From the NCBI GenBank assembly GCA_022844275.1, contig JALHMB010000006.1, positions 401,001 through 465,000 of the forward strand: a stretch of 64,000 nucleotides of DNA. The letters run 5' to 3'. The position numbers and the translations under genes are program-made. Shown piece by piece: positions 8,181-17,290 of this stretch (position 1 is the stretch's first letter; every line of letters starts with the position of its first letter). The notes beneath the pieces were generated by a model. It saw only the letters and a list, made by a program, of their open reading frames with translations, did no database searches and was not told the origin of the DNA. Source of the DNA: Hyphomicrobiaceae bacterium (GTDB lineage Bacteria; Pseudomonadota; Alphaproteobacteria; Rhizobiales; Hyphomicrobiaceae).

Positions 8181-8336
8181 ATCGAGAAATTCGACAAGTC
8201 TCGGGGTACGGTGTGGAGCGAATTTCTCGATCTGAATCGCACTAGAAAACATATGATTCTAGTGTCCCTTATGATTCCGAAGTTCGCTCGGGACACCAGC
8301 ATCCAGGCTAAGCGAACCTCGGAATCGGGACACTAG
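8181..8336. repeat. Three nested or overlapping inverted repeats between urtC and urtD
   Basis: IR1: ATCGAGAAATTCG (8181-8193) with its perfect complement at 8219-8231, 13 bp. IR2: ACTAGAA (8241-8247) with TTCTAGT (8257-8263), centred on CATATG. IR3: CTAGTGTCCC (8259-8268) with GGGACACTAG (8327-8336), extended inward by 8273-8288 against 8311-8326 (15 of 16 paired) after a four-base bulge. IR2 and IR3 share 8259-8263 and cannot form together. A further GGGACAC at 8290-8296 in the IR3 loop could compete for the left arm. The right arm of IR3 contains the only ribosome-site-like GGGA and ends two bases before the urtD ATG. It could be a cis-acting RNA switch or a mobile palindromic element. Confidence 0.75.
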
Positions 8337-8338
8337 CC

Positions 8339-9118
8339 ATGACGACGCTAGTTCCCGCCGATGCACCCGCTCCTCTGACGCCGAGCCTCCTCTATCTCGA
8401 CGGCGTCACCGTCTCGTTCGACGGCTTTCGCGCGCTCAACGCACTTTCACTGCAGATCGCACCGGGTGAGATGCGCGCCATCATCGGCCCCAATGGCGCC
8501 GGCAAGACGACGATGATGGACGTGATCACCGGCAAGACGCGCCCCGACACCGGCGAAGTGCTTTTCGATCATGGCATCGACCTCACGCGTCTCGACGAAG
8601 CCGCGATCGCCAATCTCGGTATTGGCCGAAAGTTCCAGAAGCCGACCGTTTTCGAGAGCCACACGGTCGAGGACAACATCCTCCTCGCGCTCAAGGGCGA
8701 TCGACGCGCGCGCAGCGTGTTGATGGCCCGCACGAGCGCGGATGAAGCACGCCGCATCGACGAAATCCTGGAAACTGCCGGTCTCTCCGCCCAGCGCGAT
8801 CGCCTCGCCGGGTTGCTGAGCCATGGCCAGAAGCAGTGGCTGGAGATCGGGATGCTGCTCGCACAGGATCCCAAGCTCCTGCTCGTCGACGAACCCGTTG
8901 CCGGCATGACCGACGCCGAGACGGAAGCTACCGCGGCGTTGCTCAGGCGCATTTCCGCCGCAGATCATTCCGTCGTCGTCGTCGAGCACGACATGGCCTT
9001 CGTTCGCGCACTCGGCGTCAAGGTCACCTGCCTGCACGAAGGATCGGTGCTGGCAGAAGGTGCCATCGACACAGTTTCGGAGAATCCTCGCGTCATCGAG
9101 GTCTACCTTGGGCGCTGA
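8339..9118 (+). CDS. urtD: Urea ABC transporter, ATP-binding subunit UrtD
   Basis: A 259-residue LivG-type ATPase. Walker A is GPNGAGKTT near residue 50, the signature is LSHGQKQWLEIGMLL (a LSHGQ variant usual for UrtD), and Walker B is LLLVDEPVAGM. The conserved YLDGVTVSFDGFRALN near the N-terminus is typical. No alternative start codon is available before this motif, so the ATG at 8339 is the start. Its only ribosome-site candidate is GGGA at 8327-8330, inside the right arm of a long inverted repeat, so initiation may depend on RNA folding. It hydrolyses ATP together with UrtE to drive urea uptake. Confidence 0.95.
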   Translation: MTTLVPADAPAPLTPSLLYLDGVTVSFDGFRALNALSLQIAPGEMRAIIGPNGAGKTTMMDVITGKTRPDTGEVLFDHGIDLTRLDEAAIANLGIGRKFQKPTVFESHTVEDNILLALKGDRRARSVLMARTSADEARRIDEILETAGLSAQRDRLAGLLSHGQKQWLEIGMLLAQDPKLLLVDEPVAGMTDAETEATAALLRRISAADHSVVVVEHDMAFVRALGVKVTCLHEGSVLAEGAIDTVSENPRVIEVYLGR

Positions 9119-9136
9119 TGGACAGGAGAGCACAAC

Positions 9137-9832
9137 ATGCTGAAGGTCGAGGACGTCGACCTGCACTACGGCGCTGCGCAGGTGTTGCGAGGTGTAAACC
9201 TCGAAGTGCGCAAGGGTGAGGTGACCTCGCTCATGGGCCGTAACGGTGTCGGCAAGACGACGCTTCTGCGTGCGATTGCGGGTCATCATCCGGTGAGCGC
9301 AGGGCTCATCGAGTGGGATGGACAGACGCTCAATGGTCTGCCGCCTTACGAGCGGGCGCGGCGCGGCATCGCACTCGTCCCGCAGGGGCGCGAGATCTTT
9401 CCCCTGCTCACCGTCGCCGAGAACCTGCAGACGGGTCTTGCGCCGCTCAAGGGCGAAGATCGCCAGATCGACGATGAAATCTTCACGCTGTTTCCCGTGC
9501 TGAAATCCATGCTGCGCCGGCGCGGCGGCGACCTCTCGGGCGGCCAGCAGCAGCAGCTCGCGATCGGCCGCGCGCTCGCCATGCGTCCGAATCTGCTCGT
9601 CCTCGATGAGCCGACTGAAGGCATCCAGCCCTCGATCATCAAGGACATCGGCCGCGCCATCGATTACCTGCGCAAGAAGGGCGAGATGGCCATCCTGCTC
9701 GTGGAGCAGTATTTCGAGTTTGCGCGCGATCTCGCCGACCGCTATGCGGTCATGGAGCGCGGTCAGGTCGTGCTTTCGGGTACGCGCGCCGAGATGGTCG
9801 AAGCCGACGTGCGGCGCAGGCTGTCGGTGTAA
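9137..9832 (+). CDS. urtE: Urea ABC transporter, ATP-binding subunit UrtE
   Basis: A 231-residue LivF-type ATPase. Walker A is GRNGVGKTT, the signature is LSGGQQQQLAIGRAL, and Walker B with its D-loop is LLVLDEPTEGIQPSI, all typical of UrtE. It starts 18 bases after urtD, with GGAG just upstream. This is the last urt gene. No urease genes (ureABCDEFG) follow in this window, so urea breakdown must be encoded elsewhere, if present. The next gene rightward is a secreted NTF2-like protein. Confidence 0.95.
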   Translation: MLKVEDVDLHYGAAQVLRGVNLEVRKGEVTSLMGRNGVGKTTLLRAIAGHHPVSAGLIEWDGQTLNGLPPYERARRGIALVPQGREIFPLLTVAENLQTGLAPLKGEDRQIDDEIFTLFPVLKSMLRRRGGDLSGGQQQQLAIGRALAMRPNLLVLDEPTEGIQPSIIKDIGRAIDYLRKKGEMAILLVEQYFEFARDLADRYAVMERGQVVLSGTRAEMVEADVRRRLSV

Positions 9833-9895
9833 GCCTTTCCCGCGCCGATCAGGATGCTATGCTCGGAACCCCAGCAACTGCGGGAGCTCCGAACC

Positions 9896-10384
9896 ATGCG
9901 TATCGCGCGTCTTCTTGCCGGTGTTGCCCTCGTTTGTGCCGCCGCCGCGGCCACCGTCCTTGAAAAGGCCTCGGCCCATCCGCCGGCCATCGTCAGCGAG
10001 TCGCAGCGCAAGCTGATCAGCGAGGAGGTCGCGGCCTTCCGCAGGGATGTGGCGGCTGCCATCAAGGCGAAGAATGCCAAGCGCCTTCAACGCATGTATG
10101 CGCCGTCCTTCGAGCACACGCACACCTCGGGCAAGGTCGACGACAAGGAAGCGCGCATCGCCACGCTGTTAAAGGGCGATCCCGTCATCGAGACTGCGCC
10201 CGTACGCGATCTCGTCATCCGCATCCCGAACGACTGGGTCGGCATCGCGACTGGCGTTTCGCAGATCAAATCCGACGACGGCAAGACCTACGATGTTCGC
10301 TGGACGTCGGTGTACACGCGCGAGGGCCAAACATGGCATGTCGCCGCAAGCCACGCGACGCGCATCGGCGAGAGCAAGCCGTGA
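9896..10384 (+). CDS. Secreted NTF2-like (SnoaL/DUF4440-type) protein
   Basis: A 162-residue protein with a cleavable signal peptide (MRIARLLAGVALVCAAAAA) and one NTF2-like cone domain: a helix with VAAFRRDVAAAIKAKNAKRLQRMYAPSF, then strands including RWTSVYTREGQTWHVAASHAT, the usual C-terminal strand pair of DUF4440/SnoaL proteins. The domain is used for ligand binding or small enzymatic roles; none can be assigned here. It lies 63 bases after urtE on the same strand, so read-through from the urea operon is possible. The ATG at 9896 is chosen because it begins the signal peptide. Confidence 0.75.
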   Translation: MRIARLLAGVALVCAAAAATVLEKASAHPPAIVSESQRKLISEEVAAFRRDVAAAIKAKNAKRLQRMYAPSFEHTHTSGKVDDKEARIATLLKGDPVIETAPVRDLVIRIPNDWVGIATGVSQIKSDDGKTYDVRWTSVYTREGQTWHVAASHATRIGESKP

Positions 10385-10406
10385 CGGCGCCCACGCCGAT
10401 CCGGGA

Positions 10407-11045
10407 TCAGTAGATCGTCTGCTTGATGCGCTCGGGATAGATGCGGTCGTACTCGGCCGCATCGGCGCCCTTCATGGTCGCAGCGACCAGCTCGCCAACG
10501 CTCGGCAGCTCCGTCCGCTTGATCTGAGAAGCTGGATCCCACAGCTTCGAGCGCACGAGTGCCTTCGTGCACTGGAAGTAGACCTTATCGATCTCGACGA
10601 CGATGAGGCTCTTCGGAACCTGGCGCTGCATTTCGAACGTAGCGCAGAGCTCGGGGTTCGTCGTGATATGAGCGCGCCCGTTGATGCGCAGCGTCTCACC
10701 GACGCCGGGAATGAGGAACAGAAGCCCGATCCGACCTGTCTCGACGATATTGCGCAGCGTATCGATGCGATTATTGCCGCGCCGATCCGGGATGAGGAGC
10801 GTGCGTTCATCGACGACCCGCACGAAAGACCCGACCGGATCGCCGCGCGGCGTGCAGTCGAGACCTTCCGATCCCGCCGAGGCAATGGCGCAGAACGGCG
10901 CCTTCTCGATGAACGCGCGGTAGGGGCCATTGAGGTGGTCGATTTCCTTGGCGACGGCGGCACCGCTCGGCTGGCCGTAGAGCGCTTCAAGCTCGGCAAG
11001 CGAGTTGATGCGATGCGTGTCGATGCCCACAGGTGCGTCGTTCAT
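10407..11045 (-). CDS. Pyridoxamine 5'-phosphate oxidase family flavoprotein (MSMEG_1061 type)
   Basis: A 212-residue split-barrel FMN/F420-binding protein. The segments FCAIASAGSEGLDCTPRGDPVGSF, RTLLIPDRRGNNRIDTL and GRIGLLFLIPGVGETLRINGRA match the PPOX subgroup annotated as MSMEG_1061-like. These are probably FMN-dependent reductases or oxidases with unknown substrates rather than vitamin B6 enzymes. The start is the ATG at 11045 (MNDAPVGIDTH), seven bases after GGCGG; the open frame continues 24 codons upstream without family similarity. It lies 72 bases downstream of glcB on the same strand and may share its transcript. Confidence 0.85.
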   Translation of the reverse strand: MNDAPVGIDTHRINSLAELEALYGQPSGAAVAKEIDHLNGPYRAFIEKAPFCAIASAGSEGLDCTPRGDPVGSFVRVVDERTLLIPDRRGNNRIDTLRNIVETGRIGLLFLIPGVGETLRINGRAHITTNPELCATFEMQRQVPKSLIVVEIDKVYFQCTKALVRSKLWDPASQIKRTELPSVGELVAATMKGADAAEYDRIYPERIKQTIY

Positions 11046-11117
11046 GCCGGATCCGCCTTTCTCAAGGTTCCCGAATTCGCTGGAGGATAAAGGCGACGGC
11101 GGCTCAAGTCCATCCAC

Positions 11118-13316
11118 TCAGCCCGCAGCACTCCCCTGCGCCTTGGCCTCGAGGCGGCGCGCGTGCAGGATCGGCTCGGTGTAGCCGTTCGGCTGCTGGC
11201 GTCCCTTGAGGACGAGATCGAGCGCCGCCGCAAACGCAATCGAGGCGTCGAAATCGGCGGCCATGGGCCGATACGCAGGATCGCCGGCGTTCTGGCCGTC
11301 GACCACCGCCGCCATGCGCTTCATGGCCTCGATGACCTGTGCCTCGCTGACGATGCCATGATGCAGCCAGTTCGCGATGTGCTGGCTCGAAATGCGCAGC
11401 GTCGCTCGATCCTCCATGAGCGCAACATTGTCGATATCCGGCACCTTCGAGCAGCCAATGCCCTGGTCGATCCAGCGCACGACATAGCCGAGAATGCCTT
11501 GAGCATTGTTCTCGAGCTCGCGCTGAATGTCTTCGACCGACCAGTTCGGGCGATCGGCAATGGGCGGCGTCAGCAGATCATCGAGGCTCGCACGCGGGCG
11601 CCCAACGATTGCGGCCTGCCGCGCGCCGACATCAACGAGATGGTAGTGAATGGCGTGCAGCGTTGCGGCGATCGGCGAGGGAACCCAGGCCGTGCTGGCG
11701 CCGGCTTCAGGATGGACGATTTTTTCGGCGAGCATGGCCGACATCAGGTCGGGTTTGGCCCACATGCCTTTGCCGATCTGAGCACGCCCCGGAAGGCCGC
11801 ACGCGATGCCGATATCGACATTGCGGTTCTCGTAGGACTTTATCCAAGGTGTCTTCTGCATCTCGGATTTGCGGATCACGGGCCCAGCCTCCATGCTGGT
11901 ATGGATCTCGTCACCGGTGCGATCGAGAAAGCCCGTGTTGATGAAGAACACGCGCTCGCGGGCCGCACGGATGCATTCCCTAAGGTTCACGCTGGTGCGG
12001 CGCTCCTCGTCCATGAGGCCCATTTTGAGCGTGTTGCGCGGCAAGCCCAGCACATCCTCGGTCATGGCGAACAGCCGATCTGCGAAGGCGACCTCTTCGG
12101 GGCCATGCATCTTCGGCTTGACGATGTAGATCGAGCCTTCGCGACTGTTGCGGAGCGTCCCTCTGCCCTTGAGATCGTGCATAGCGATCAAGCTCGTGAT
12201 GAGCGCATCCAGAATGCCCTCGGGCACGGGGGTGCCGCCGGCATCGAGCACACTCGCGTCGCTCATGAGATGCCCGACATTGCGCACGAGCAGCAGGCTG
12301 CGGCCCGGCACCGACGCTTCGCCGCCATCGGGAAGGCTATAGGTGCGGTCCGACGCAAGCCGCCGCGTGGTCGATCCGCGCGCGGTCGCGATGGTCGCTT
12401 CGAGCGTCCCTTTCATAAGGCCGAGCCAGTTGAGATAACAGGCCACCTTGTCATCGGGATCGACGGCTGCCGTCGCATCTTCAAAGTCGACGATCGTCGA
12501 AAGCGCCGCCTCGACATGCACGTCGGCGAGACCAGCTGGATGCGCTGCGCCCACAGGATTGTTGCGATCGAAGCGCAGTTCGATGCCGAGACCATTGTGC
12601 TCGAATAGGATGGCACTCGGACTGAGCGGCTCCCCCTGGTATCCGAGGAATTGCGCACTGTCCGAGAGATAGGCGCGCGGTTCGGTTGCGCCGACATCGA
12701 AAAGGAGCGTGCCGACCTCGATGGTGTAGGCGAGCACCTCGCCGTGAGAGCGCGGCCCCTTGAGATTCTCGATCGGGAGGAACGCGTCGAGCCACCCCTG
12801 TACCTGCGCCACGACCTTGGCGCCACGGATCGGGTTGTACGAGGCGCCACGCGCAGCGCCGCCATCTTCCGGAATGGCATCCGATACGTAGAGCGCATCG
12901 TAGAGCGAGCCCCAGCGCGCGTTGGCGGCGTTGAGCGACATGCGCGCGCTGCTCACCGGCACAACGAGCTGCGGCCCGGCCATGGTGGCGATCTCGGCAT
13001 CTACGCCGGCAGTATCGATGGTGAAGTCCGGACCCTCAGGCACCAAATAGCCAATGCCTTCGAGAAAGGCCCGGTAGGCAGCCGGATCATGCGACCCGCC
13101 GCGATTGGCGCGATGCCACGCATCGATCTCGCCCTGGAGTGTGGCGCGCCTAGCGAGGAGTGCGCGGTTCTCAGGCCCGAGCGTCGCAATCATTCGCTCG
13201 AGCCCAGCCCAGAAGGCGGCCGCTTCAACACCAGTTCCGGGCAGTGCTTCCTGATCGACAAAATCGGCGAGGACCTTCGCCACCCTGATCTGGCCCTTCG
13301 AAACGTAGTCGATCAT
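11118..13316 (-). CDS. glcB: Malate synthase G
   Basis: A 732-residue enzyme condensing glyoxylate with acetyl-CoA to malate, full length for the G isoform. Recognisable blocks are [60 protein letters not shown], and near the C-terminus ARVLxY-equivalent parts such as [20 protein letters not shown]-type synthases serve glycolate/glyoxylate assimilation and can complete a glyoxylate bypass. No isocitrate lyase or glycolate oxidase genes are in the window. The gene starts with ATG at 13316 ([19 protein letters not shown]). The PPOX flavoprotein follows on the same strand. Confidence 0.95.
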   Translation of the reverse strand: MIDYVSKGQIRVAKVLADFVDQEALPGTGVEAAAFWAGLERMIATLGPENRALLARRATLQGEIDAWHRANRGGSHDPAAYRAFLEGIGYLVPEGPDFTIDTAGVDAEIATMAGPQLVVPVSSARMSLNAANARWGSLYDALYVSDAIPEDGGAARGASYNPIRGAKVVAQVQGWLDAFLPIENLKGPRSHGEVLAYTIEVGTLLFDVGATEPRAYLSDSAQFLGYQGEPLSPSAILFEHNGLGIELRFDRNNPVGAAHPAGLADVHVEAALSTIVDFEDATAAVDPDDKVACYLNWLGLMKGTLEATIATARGSTTRRLASDRTYSLPDGGEASVPGRSLLLVRNVGHLMSDASVLDAGGTPVPEGILDALITSLIAMHDLKGRGTLRNSREGSIYIVKPKMHGPEEVAFADRLFAMTEDVLGLPRNTLKMGLMDEERRTSVNLRECIRAARERVFFINTGFLDRTGDEIHTSMEAGPVIRKSEMQKTPWIKSYENRNVDIGIACGLPGRAQIGKGMWAKPDLMSAMLAEKIVHPEAGASTAWVPSPIAATLHAIHYHLVDVGARQAAIVGRPRASLDDLLTPPIADRPNWSVEDIQRELENNAQGILGYVVRWIDQGIGCSKVPDIDNVALMEDRATLRISSQHIANWLHHGIVSEAQVIEAMKRMAAVVDGQNAGDPAYRPMAADFDASIAFAAALDLVLKGRQQPNGYTEPILHARRLEAKAQGSAAG

Positions 13317-13408
13317 GGACGCGGATCACCCTGCATTCGAGGAAAAGTCGGCGGCGCGCACATCCAGCGCGCCGGCTGCAGGGTTTGTTCGCCGAACGAA
13401 GCGCAGGG

Positions 13409-14026
13409 TCAACCCCCGGCGACGACTTTCGGGCACTCCTCGGTGATGAATTTATTGACAGACTTAATCATCCGGCGCTGGAAAACACCAACGGTGTCCT
13501 CGAGCTGAGCCGCCGACCACACCACGCCCTTGACGACACCAGGCGCCTTGATCTCGGTGACGTTGATCCAGATCTTCTTTGCCTTGCCGTCCTTGAACTC
13601 AATAATGGGCGCGAGCGTGATCTGCGCCTTGTCGACCGAGCTCTCGCGCTCGACCTCGCACTCGACGGTATGGGATGGAATGGTGACCTTGATCTCGGCC
13701 GCGGACAGCGCCCCGACGATCATGTCGCGCGGGACTTTGAGATCGACCTCGCACTTGGCGGCACCGAAGCCCCAACGCAGCTTGTTGGCCGAGCCCTCTT
13801 TCATGGTCTTACGCGACCAGACCTTGCTCAGCGGGCACTGCAGGTCGCCGCTCGCGGGCTTCTTCGACACGAGCACCTGGCAGAGAGACTTCTCGCATTT
13901 CTTGAGCCGCTCTTTCTCGTCGGGGCGCGGCTCGATGGCCGAGGCCTGGCCGATCGGCGCGGCCAAGCCGAGAAGAAACATGATGGCGACCCGGGCCAGC
14001 CGGGCACTCCGCATCCCTGTCTGCAC
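13409..14026 (-). CDS. Secreted cysteine-containing protein of unknown function
   Basis: A 205-residue protein with an N-terminal signal peptide (ARVAIMFLLGLAAPIGQASA) and a mature part with five spaced cysteines (KKCEKSLCQ, DLQCPLS, AAKCEV, VECEV, EECPK) that probably form disulfides in the periplasm. I do not recognise a characterised family. GTG at 14026 is taken as start because GGGGG lies six bases upstream; an ATG four codons later is the alternative. It lies leftward, upstream of glcB, with a 92-base gap. Confidence 0.65.
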   Translation of the reverse strand: MQTGMRSARLARVAIMFLLGLAAPIGQASAIEPRPDEKERLKKCEKSLCQVLVSKKPASGDLQCPLSKVWSRKTMKEGSANKLRWGFGAAKCEVDLKVPRDMIVGALSAAEIKVTIPSHTVECEVERESSVDKAQITLAPIIEFKDGKAKKIWINVTEIKAPGVVKGVVWSAAQLEDTVGVFQRRMIKSVNKFITEECPKVVAGG

Positions 14027-14313
14027 GATTATCCCCCTTGCGAGCTGAGCCTGGCGGCGCTCGTAAACTCCACTCGGGCGGCCGCAGTCTCGTTAACCGG
14101 TTCGATACGGGATTCCGCCTAGGTGTGGGGAGCGGCCCGTTCGAAGGCTGGTCTCGGGCCGCATTGCGGCATCAACGTGACACCATCAGCGCAAAATTCA
14201 GCAATTACTCACAAGATACACAACGTGATTGGTGCTTCGGTGTAAGGTTGCCCGAACCGCTGTGATTCGCCGTCCCGTCAAGGGCTCGGCTAGCCCCGCA
14301 TGAGGAGAAAAAA

Positions 14314-14682
14314 ATGCGCTGGACGATGTCGCTGCTGGGGCTCGTCGCCGTGGCCGGCTTCTGCGCTGCCCCGATGCAGGAGGCGGCGGCTGACGGCGTG
14401 AAAAAGCGCAGCGTAGTCCGCAAGGTCGCCGAGAGACGGCACTACGCGTTCGACGCCGATCCGTACGCCTACCGCTACAGCCCACGCGGCTACTACCCCT
14501 ATTACAATTCAGCCTATTGGTCGCCCGCCCGCCTCATCCGCGAGCGCAATTACGCACACTACTATGAGTGGATCGAGGTGCGCCCGCCGTACTTCAAGGC
14601 CTGGGGCCATCCGCGCAAGAACTGGAACCAGCGCCGCTGGCATGCGGAGCATCACGGCTACATCTGGCGCCATCACTGGTGA
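14314..14682 (+). CDS. Small secreted Tyr/His/Arg-rich protein
   Basis: A 122-residue protein with a signal peptide (MRWTMSLLGLVAVAGFCAA) and a mature region dominated by Tyr, His, Arg and Trp (for example YSPRGYYPYYNSAYW, and WRHHW at the end). Such short aromatic/basic exported proteins are common in Hyphomicrobiales and lack an assigned role; metal or surface binding is a guess. A clear ribosome site, TGAGGAG, lies eight bases before the ATG. The composition is very unlike its neighbours, as expected for a structural or envelope protein. Confidence 0.7.
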   Translation: MRWTMSLLGLVAVAGFCAAPMQEAAADGVKKRSVVRKVAERRHYAFDADPYAYRYSPRGYYPYYNSAYWSPARLIRERNYAHYYEWIEVRPPYFKAWGHPRKNWNQRRWHAEHHGYIWRHHW

Positions 14683-14705
14683 GTGGCGGGGCCTCGGCCC
14701 CCTTC

Positions 14706-15581
14706 TCAGTAGGCCGTTATCGGCGGTGAGATGCTGATTGGTCTCGCCGATGTCACACCGGCCGAAATGACCGGCGTGGACGTGCGGCGGATTTCCTTTT
14801 CCACCGCCTCGGCCATCAGCTCGGCAAGACAGCGGTAGGACGTGTCGTTGAGGTGGAATTTATCCTTCCACAACAATCCATCGACCGAGTGCTGACCGCT
14901 GGCGATCAGGTGCTTCATGATCGCATAGCGGCGAAACACCGGCACGCCCTGCTCGCGAGCGACAGCCCGCATCACGGCCACGTAGTCCTCGTAGCGCGCA
15001 ACGCCGGCCGAGCGCGGGTAAAACTGCGGATCGACGAGCACGACCTCGATACCGGCCGCCTTGAGGGCAGTAATGCCGCTGATCAGGATCTTGCGGAATG
15101 CAACGATATCGAATCCGTTGATCGCGTCATTGACGCCCGTCTGCCATAGGACCAAAGCCGGCCGCGCCGGGATCACGTCATGCATGAGCCGCGCGAGCAT
15201 GGCATCGGCAAGCTCACCGCCCTTGCCCAGATTGGCGACCTGGAAGTCCTTACCCGGAAAGCGCCGGTCCATTTCCTGGTCAAAGCGCGCGGGATAGGTA
15301 GCCTGCGTCGTCGATGCACCGGTCCCCTCGGTCGAGGACGAGCCAAGCGCCACGATACGGATCTCCCTACCGCGCTCGACGGTCCGCGCAAAACTACGCA
15401 AGGGCGATTCGAATGCCACCAGCTGGCCCGGTGCACGACAGGGAAGCAGATCAACCGCGAACGCAACCTGGGATTGGTAGAAGAGGGCGGCTAGCCCAGC
15501 CACCAACCAGACTGCCCGACCGCACAGACCTGCACCGGCGGGAGCCCAACCCGGCCCCGCCGCACGACGAGTGCGCCACAT
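14706..15581 (-). CDS. SGNH/GDSL hydrolase, exported
   Basis: A 291-residue protein with a hydrophobic N-terminal segment (AVWLVAGLAALFYQSQVAFA) and a complete SGNH hydrolase domain: block I VALGSSSTEG with the nucleophilic Ser, block II NLGKGGE (Gly), block III QTGVND (Asn), and block V DKFHLND with the Asp-x-x-His pair. This fold covers esterases, acyl-protein thioesterases and polysaccharide O-acetylesterases. Export next to an L,D-transpeptidase suggests a cell-envelope substrate, but this is inference. It is transcribed leftward, divergent from the transpeptidase. Confidence 0.85.
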   Translation of the reverse strand: MWRTRRAAGPGWAPAGAGLCGRAVWLVAGLAALFYQSQVAFAVDLLPCRAPGQLVAFESPLRSFARTVERGREIRIVALGSSSTEGTGASTTQATYPARFDQEMDRRFPGKDFQVANLGKGGELADAMLARLMHDVIPARPALVLWQTGVNDAINGFDIVAFRKILISGITALKAAGIEVVLVDPQFYPRSAGVARYEDYVAVMRAVAREQGVPVFRRYAIMKHLIASGQHSVDGLLWKDKFHLNDTSYRCLAELMAEAVEKEIRRTSTPVISAGVTSARPISISPPITAY

Positions 15582-15891
15582 AGCTTGTCCCTACGCCAGC
15601 CCTTCGAAGAGCCGGATACTAATCCAGGCCTTAGGCCGTTGTCGAGTTTTCCTGTGGCGCAGTTACCAACTGTGGCCTCAAGGAAACCCTCACGCAATTC
15701 CGCGCGTTACTCACGTGACAGTGATGGCCGAGGTTTGGCCGGGGGAGAGGAAATCAGCTATAGCTCCGCCAAATGATGAACGCGCAACCTTGCTGTTGCC
15801 GCAAACCACAACTATGCGGGCTGATGGGGGCCGCGCCGAACGCGTGCAGCGTCCGGCAGGTCGGCCGGCTCAACACCGATCGTGAGCGATT
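15582..15891. other. 310-base divergent intergenic region
   Basis: This lies between the SGNH hydrolase (leftward) and the L,D-transpeptidase (rightward). No credible gene is present. It must hold promoters for both, but I see no convincing consensus pair. Confidence 0.6.
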
Positions 15892-17283
15892 ATGAAAAAA
15901 GAACGGGGTAGGCGGGATGCCGCCGATGGGACGGTCGCAGAGCGAACCAATCTGACGCGGAGGCAGACCCTCGCCGCGGGCCTCGGGCTCGCCGCGGGCC
16001 TCTTCGGCGCCAAGGCCCAAGCACAGGAATGGTGGCAGCAGCTTCCTGGCTTTGCCTCGTATAGCGATCCCGGTCCGCGAGAGCGCCGGCCGCGCGATGC
16101 AGCAGCCGATGTACTGGATGACCTGCGAGAGGGCTCGATGCCACTCCGGTCGCAGGAAATGCTCAGCGCCATGGCGGATGCCATCGAGCGCGTCGAGCGG
16201 GTCGTCGCCGACGGCGGATGGCCAACTATTCCCGGCACGCGCATGATCCGCCCCGGTGACGAGGACGATCGCGTTCCGGCCGTGCGGCGCATCCTCGTGC
16301 TGTGGGGGGATGTCAGGGGGCGGCGCGGTGGCGGCGGCTATAGCTCGCTTGCCCTCGATAGTGAATTGGAAGCCGGCGTCAGGCGCTTCCAGAGCCGTCA
16401 CGGTCTGCGCGTAAGCGGTCGCGTCGATCGCTCGACGCTGCAGGCGATGAACGTGCCCCCGGCCGCGCGCCTCGCCCAGCTTCGGATGAACTACAATCGC
16501 GTCCGCGATCTGCTGCCGCTGAAGCTCGACGATCGCTACGTGCTGGTGAACGTTCCGGGCTTCCAGGCCGAGGCCGTCTCGCGCCATGTCGTTGAGGCAC
16601 GCCATCGCGTCATTGCCGGCAAGCCGGATCGCCAGACGCCTGTCGTCACCGCGAACATCCGCGCGCTCAACTTCTTCCCGTACTGGCGCGTCCCGGAGAG
16701 CATCGCCAATCTGGATGTCATACCGCGTCTCATCAAAGAGCCAGATTATCTTCAGCGCGAGCACATCCGCGTTCTTACCGGCAGCTTCGTCGGCCCCGAA
16801 GTCGACGCGACGAACATCGATTGGCGTACGGTCGACGCGAAGAATCTTCGTTTCCGCCAGGATCCCGGCCCGCAGAACGCACTTGGCCTCGTACGCATCG
16901 ACATGCCGAACGAGCACGGCGTCTATATGCACGACACGCCGATGAAGCCGCTTTTCGAGCAGCGCTCACGCGCGTTCAGCGCCGGCTGCGTGCGTGTGCA
17001 GGGCGTGTTCGACCTCGCAGCCTGGATTGCGCGCGACGAGCCCAACATGAGCCGCGAGCGCGTCGAAGGCATCCTCCAGGCTAACCAGCCGGTTGACATC
17101 ACTCTGTCGCGGCCTCTGCCGGTCGCATTCACCTATGTGACAGCGTGGGTTGAGGAGGATGGCCGCCTGATCTTCCGCCCGGACATCTACGGTAGGGATC
17201 AGGTGCGTGAACTCGCCGGTGATCGCCAACGCGAGCACGATCCAGACGCACCGCCGCTGCCGCGCGAGACGCTGGCGCCTTAG
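15892..17283 (+). CDS. L,D-transpeptidase (YkuD) with peptidoglycan-binding domain
   Basis: A 463-residue envelope enzyme of the YcbB/LdtD-like layout. The N-terminus carries a twin-arginine-like leader (LTRRQTLAAGLGLAAGLFG), then a helical region, a peptidoglycan-binding domain (SELEAGVRRFQSRHGLRVSG, near residues 160-190), and a YkuD domain with the HDTP motif and the catalytic SAGCVRVQ (Cys at residue 366). It would form 3-3 cross-links in peptidoglycan or attach proteins to it. Export by Tat rather than Sec is only suggested by the RR pair. The start is the ATG at 15892. Confidence 0.9.
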   Translation: MKKERGRRDAADGTVAERTNLTRRQTLAAGLGLAAGLFGAKAQAQEWWQQLPGFASYSDPGPRERRPRDAAADVLDDLREGSMPLRSQEMLSAMADAIERVERVVADGGWPTIPGTRMIRPGDEDDRVPAVRRILVLWGDVRGRRGGGGYSSLALDSELEAGVRRFQSRHGLRVSGRVDRSTLQAMNVPPAARLAQLRMNYNRVRDLLPLKLDDRYVLVNVPGFQAEAVSRHVVEARHRVIAGKPDRQTPVVTANIRALNFFPYWRVPESIANLDVIPRLIKEPDYLQREHIRVLTGSFVGPEVDATNIDWRTVDAKNLRFRQDPGPQNALGLVRIDMPNEHGVYMHDTPMKPLFEQRSRAFSAGCVRVQGVFDLAAWIARDEPNMSRERVEGILQANQPVDITLSRPLPVAFTYVTAWVEEDGRLIFRPDIYGRDQVRELAGDRQREHDPDAPPLPRETLAP

Positions 17284-17290
17284 TTGTAGC

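Noticed and set aside
14096-14112. GGTTCGATAC, resembling a tRNA T-loop
   Set aside because: The flanking bases do not pair into a T-stem and no acceptor or anticodon arm can be drawn.
14105-15650. Similarity in inverted orientation between 14105-14155 and 15600-15650 (shared TTCGAAGG and CTGG)
   Set aside because: The match is short and interrupted, and the two sites lie at different distances from the genes they precede, so it is not convincing as a shared operator.
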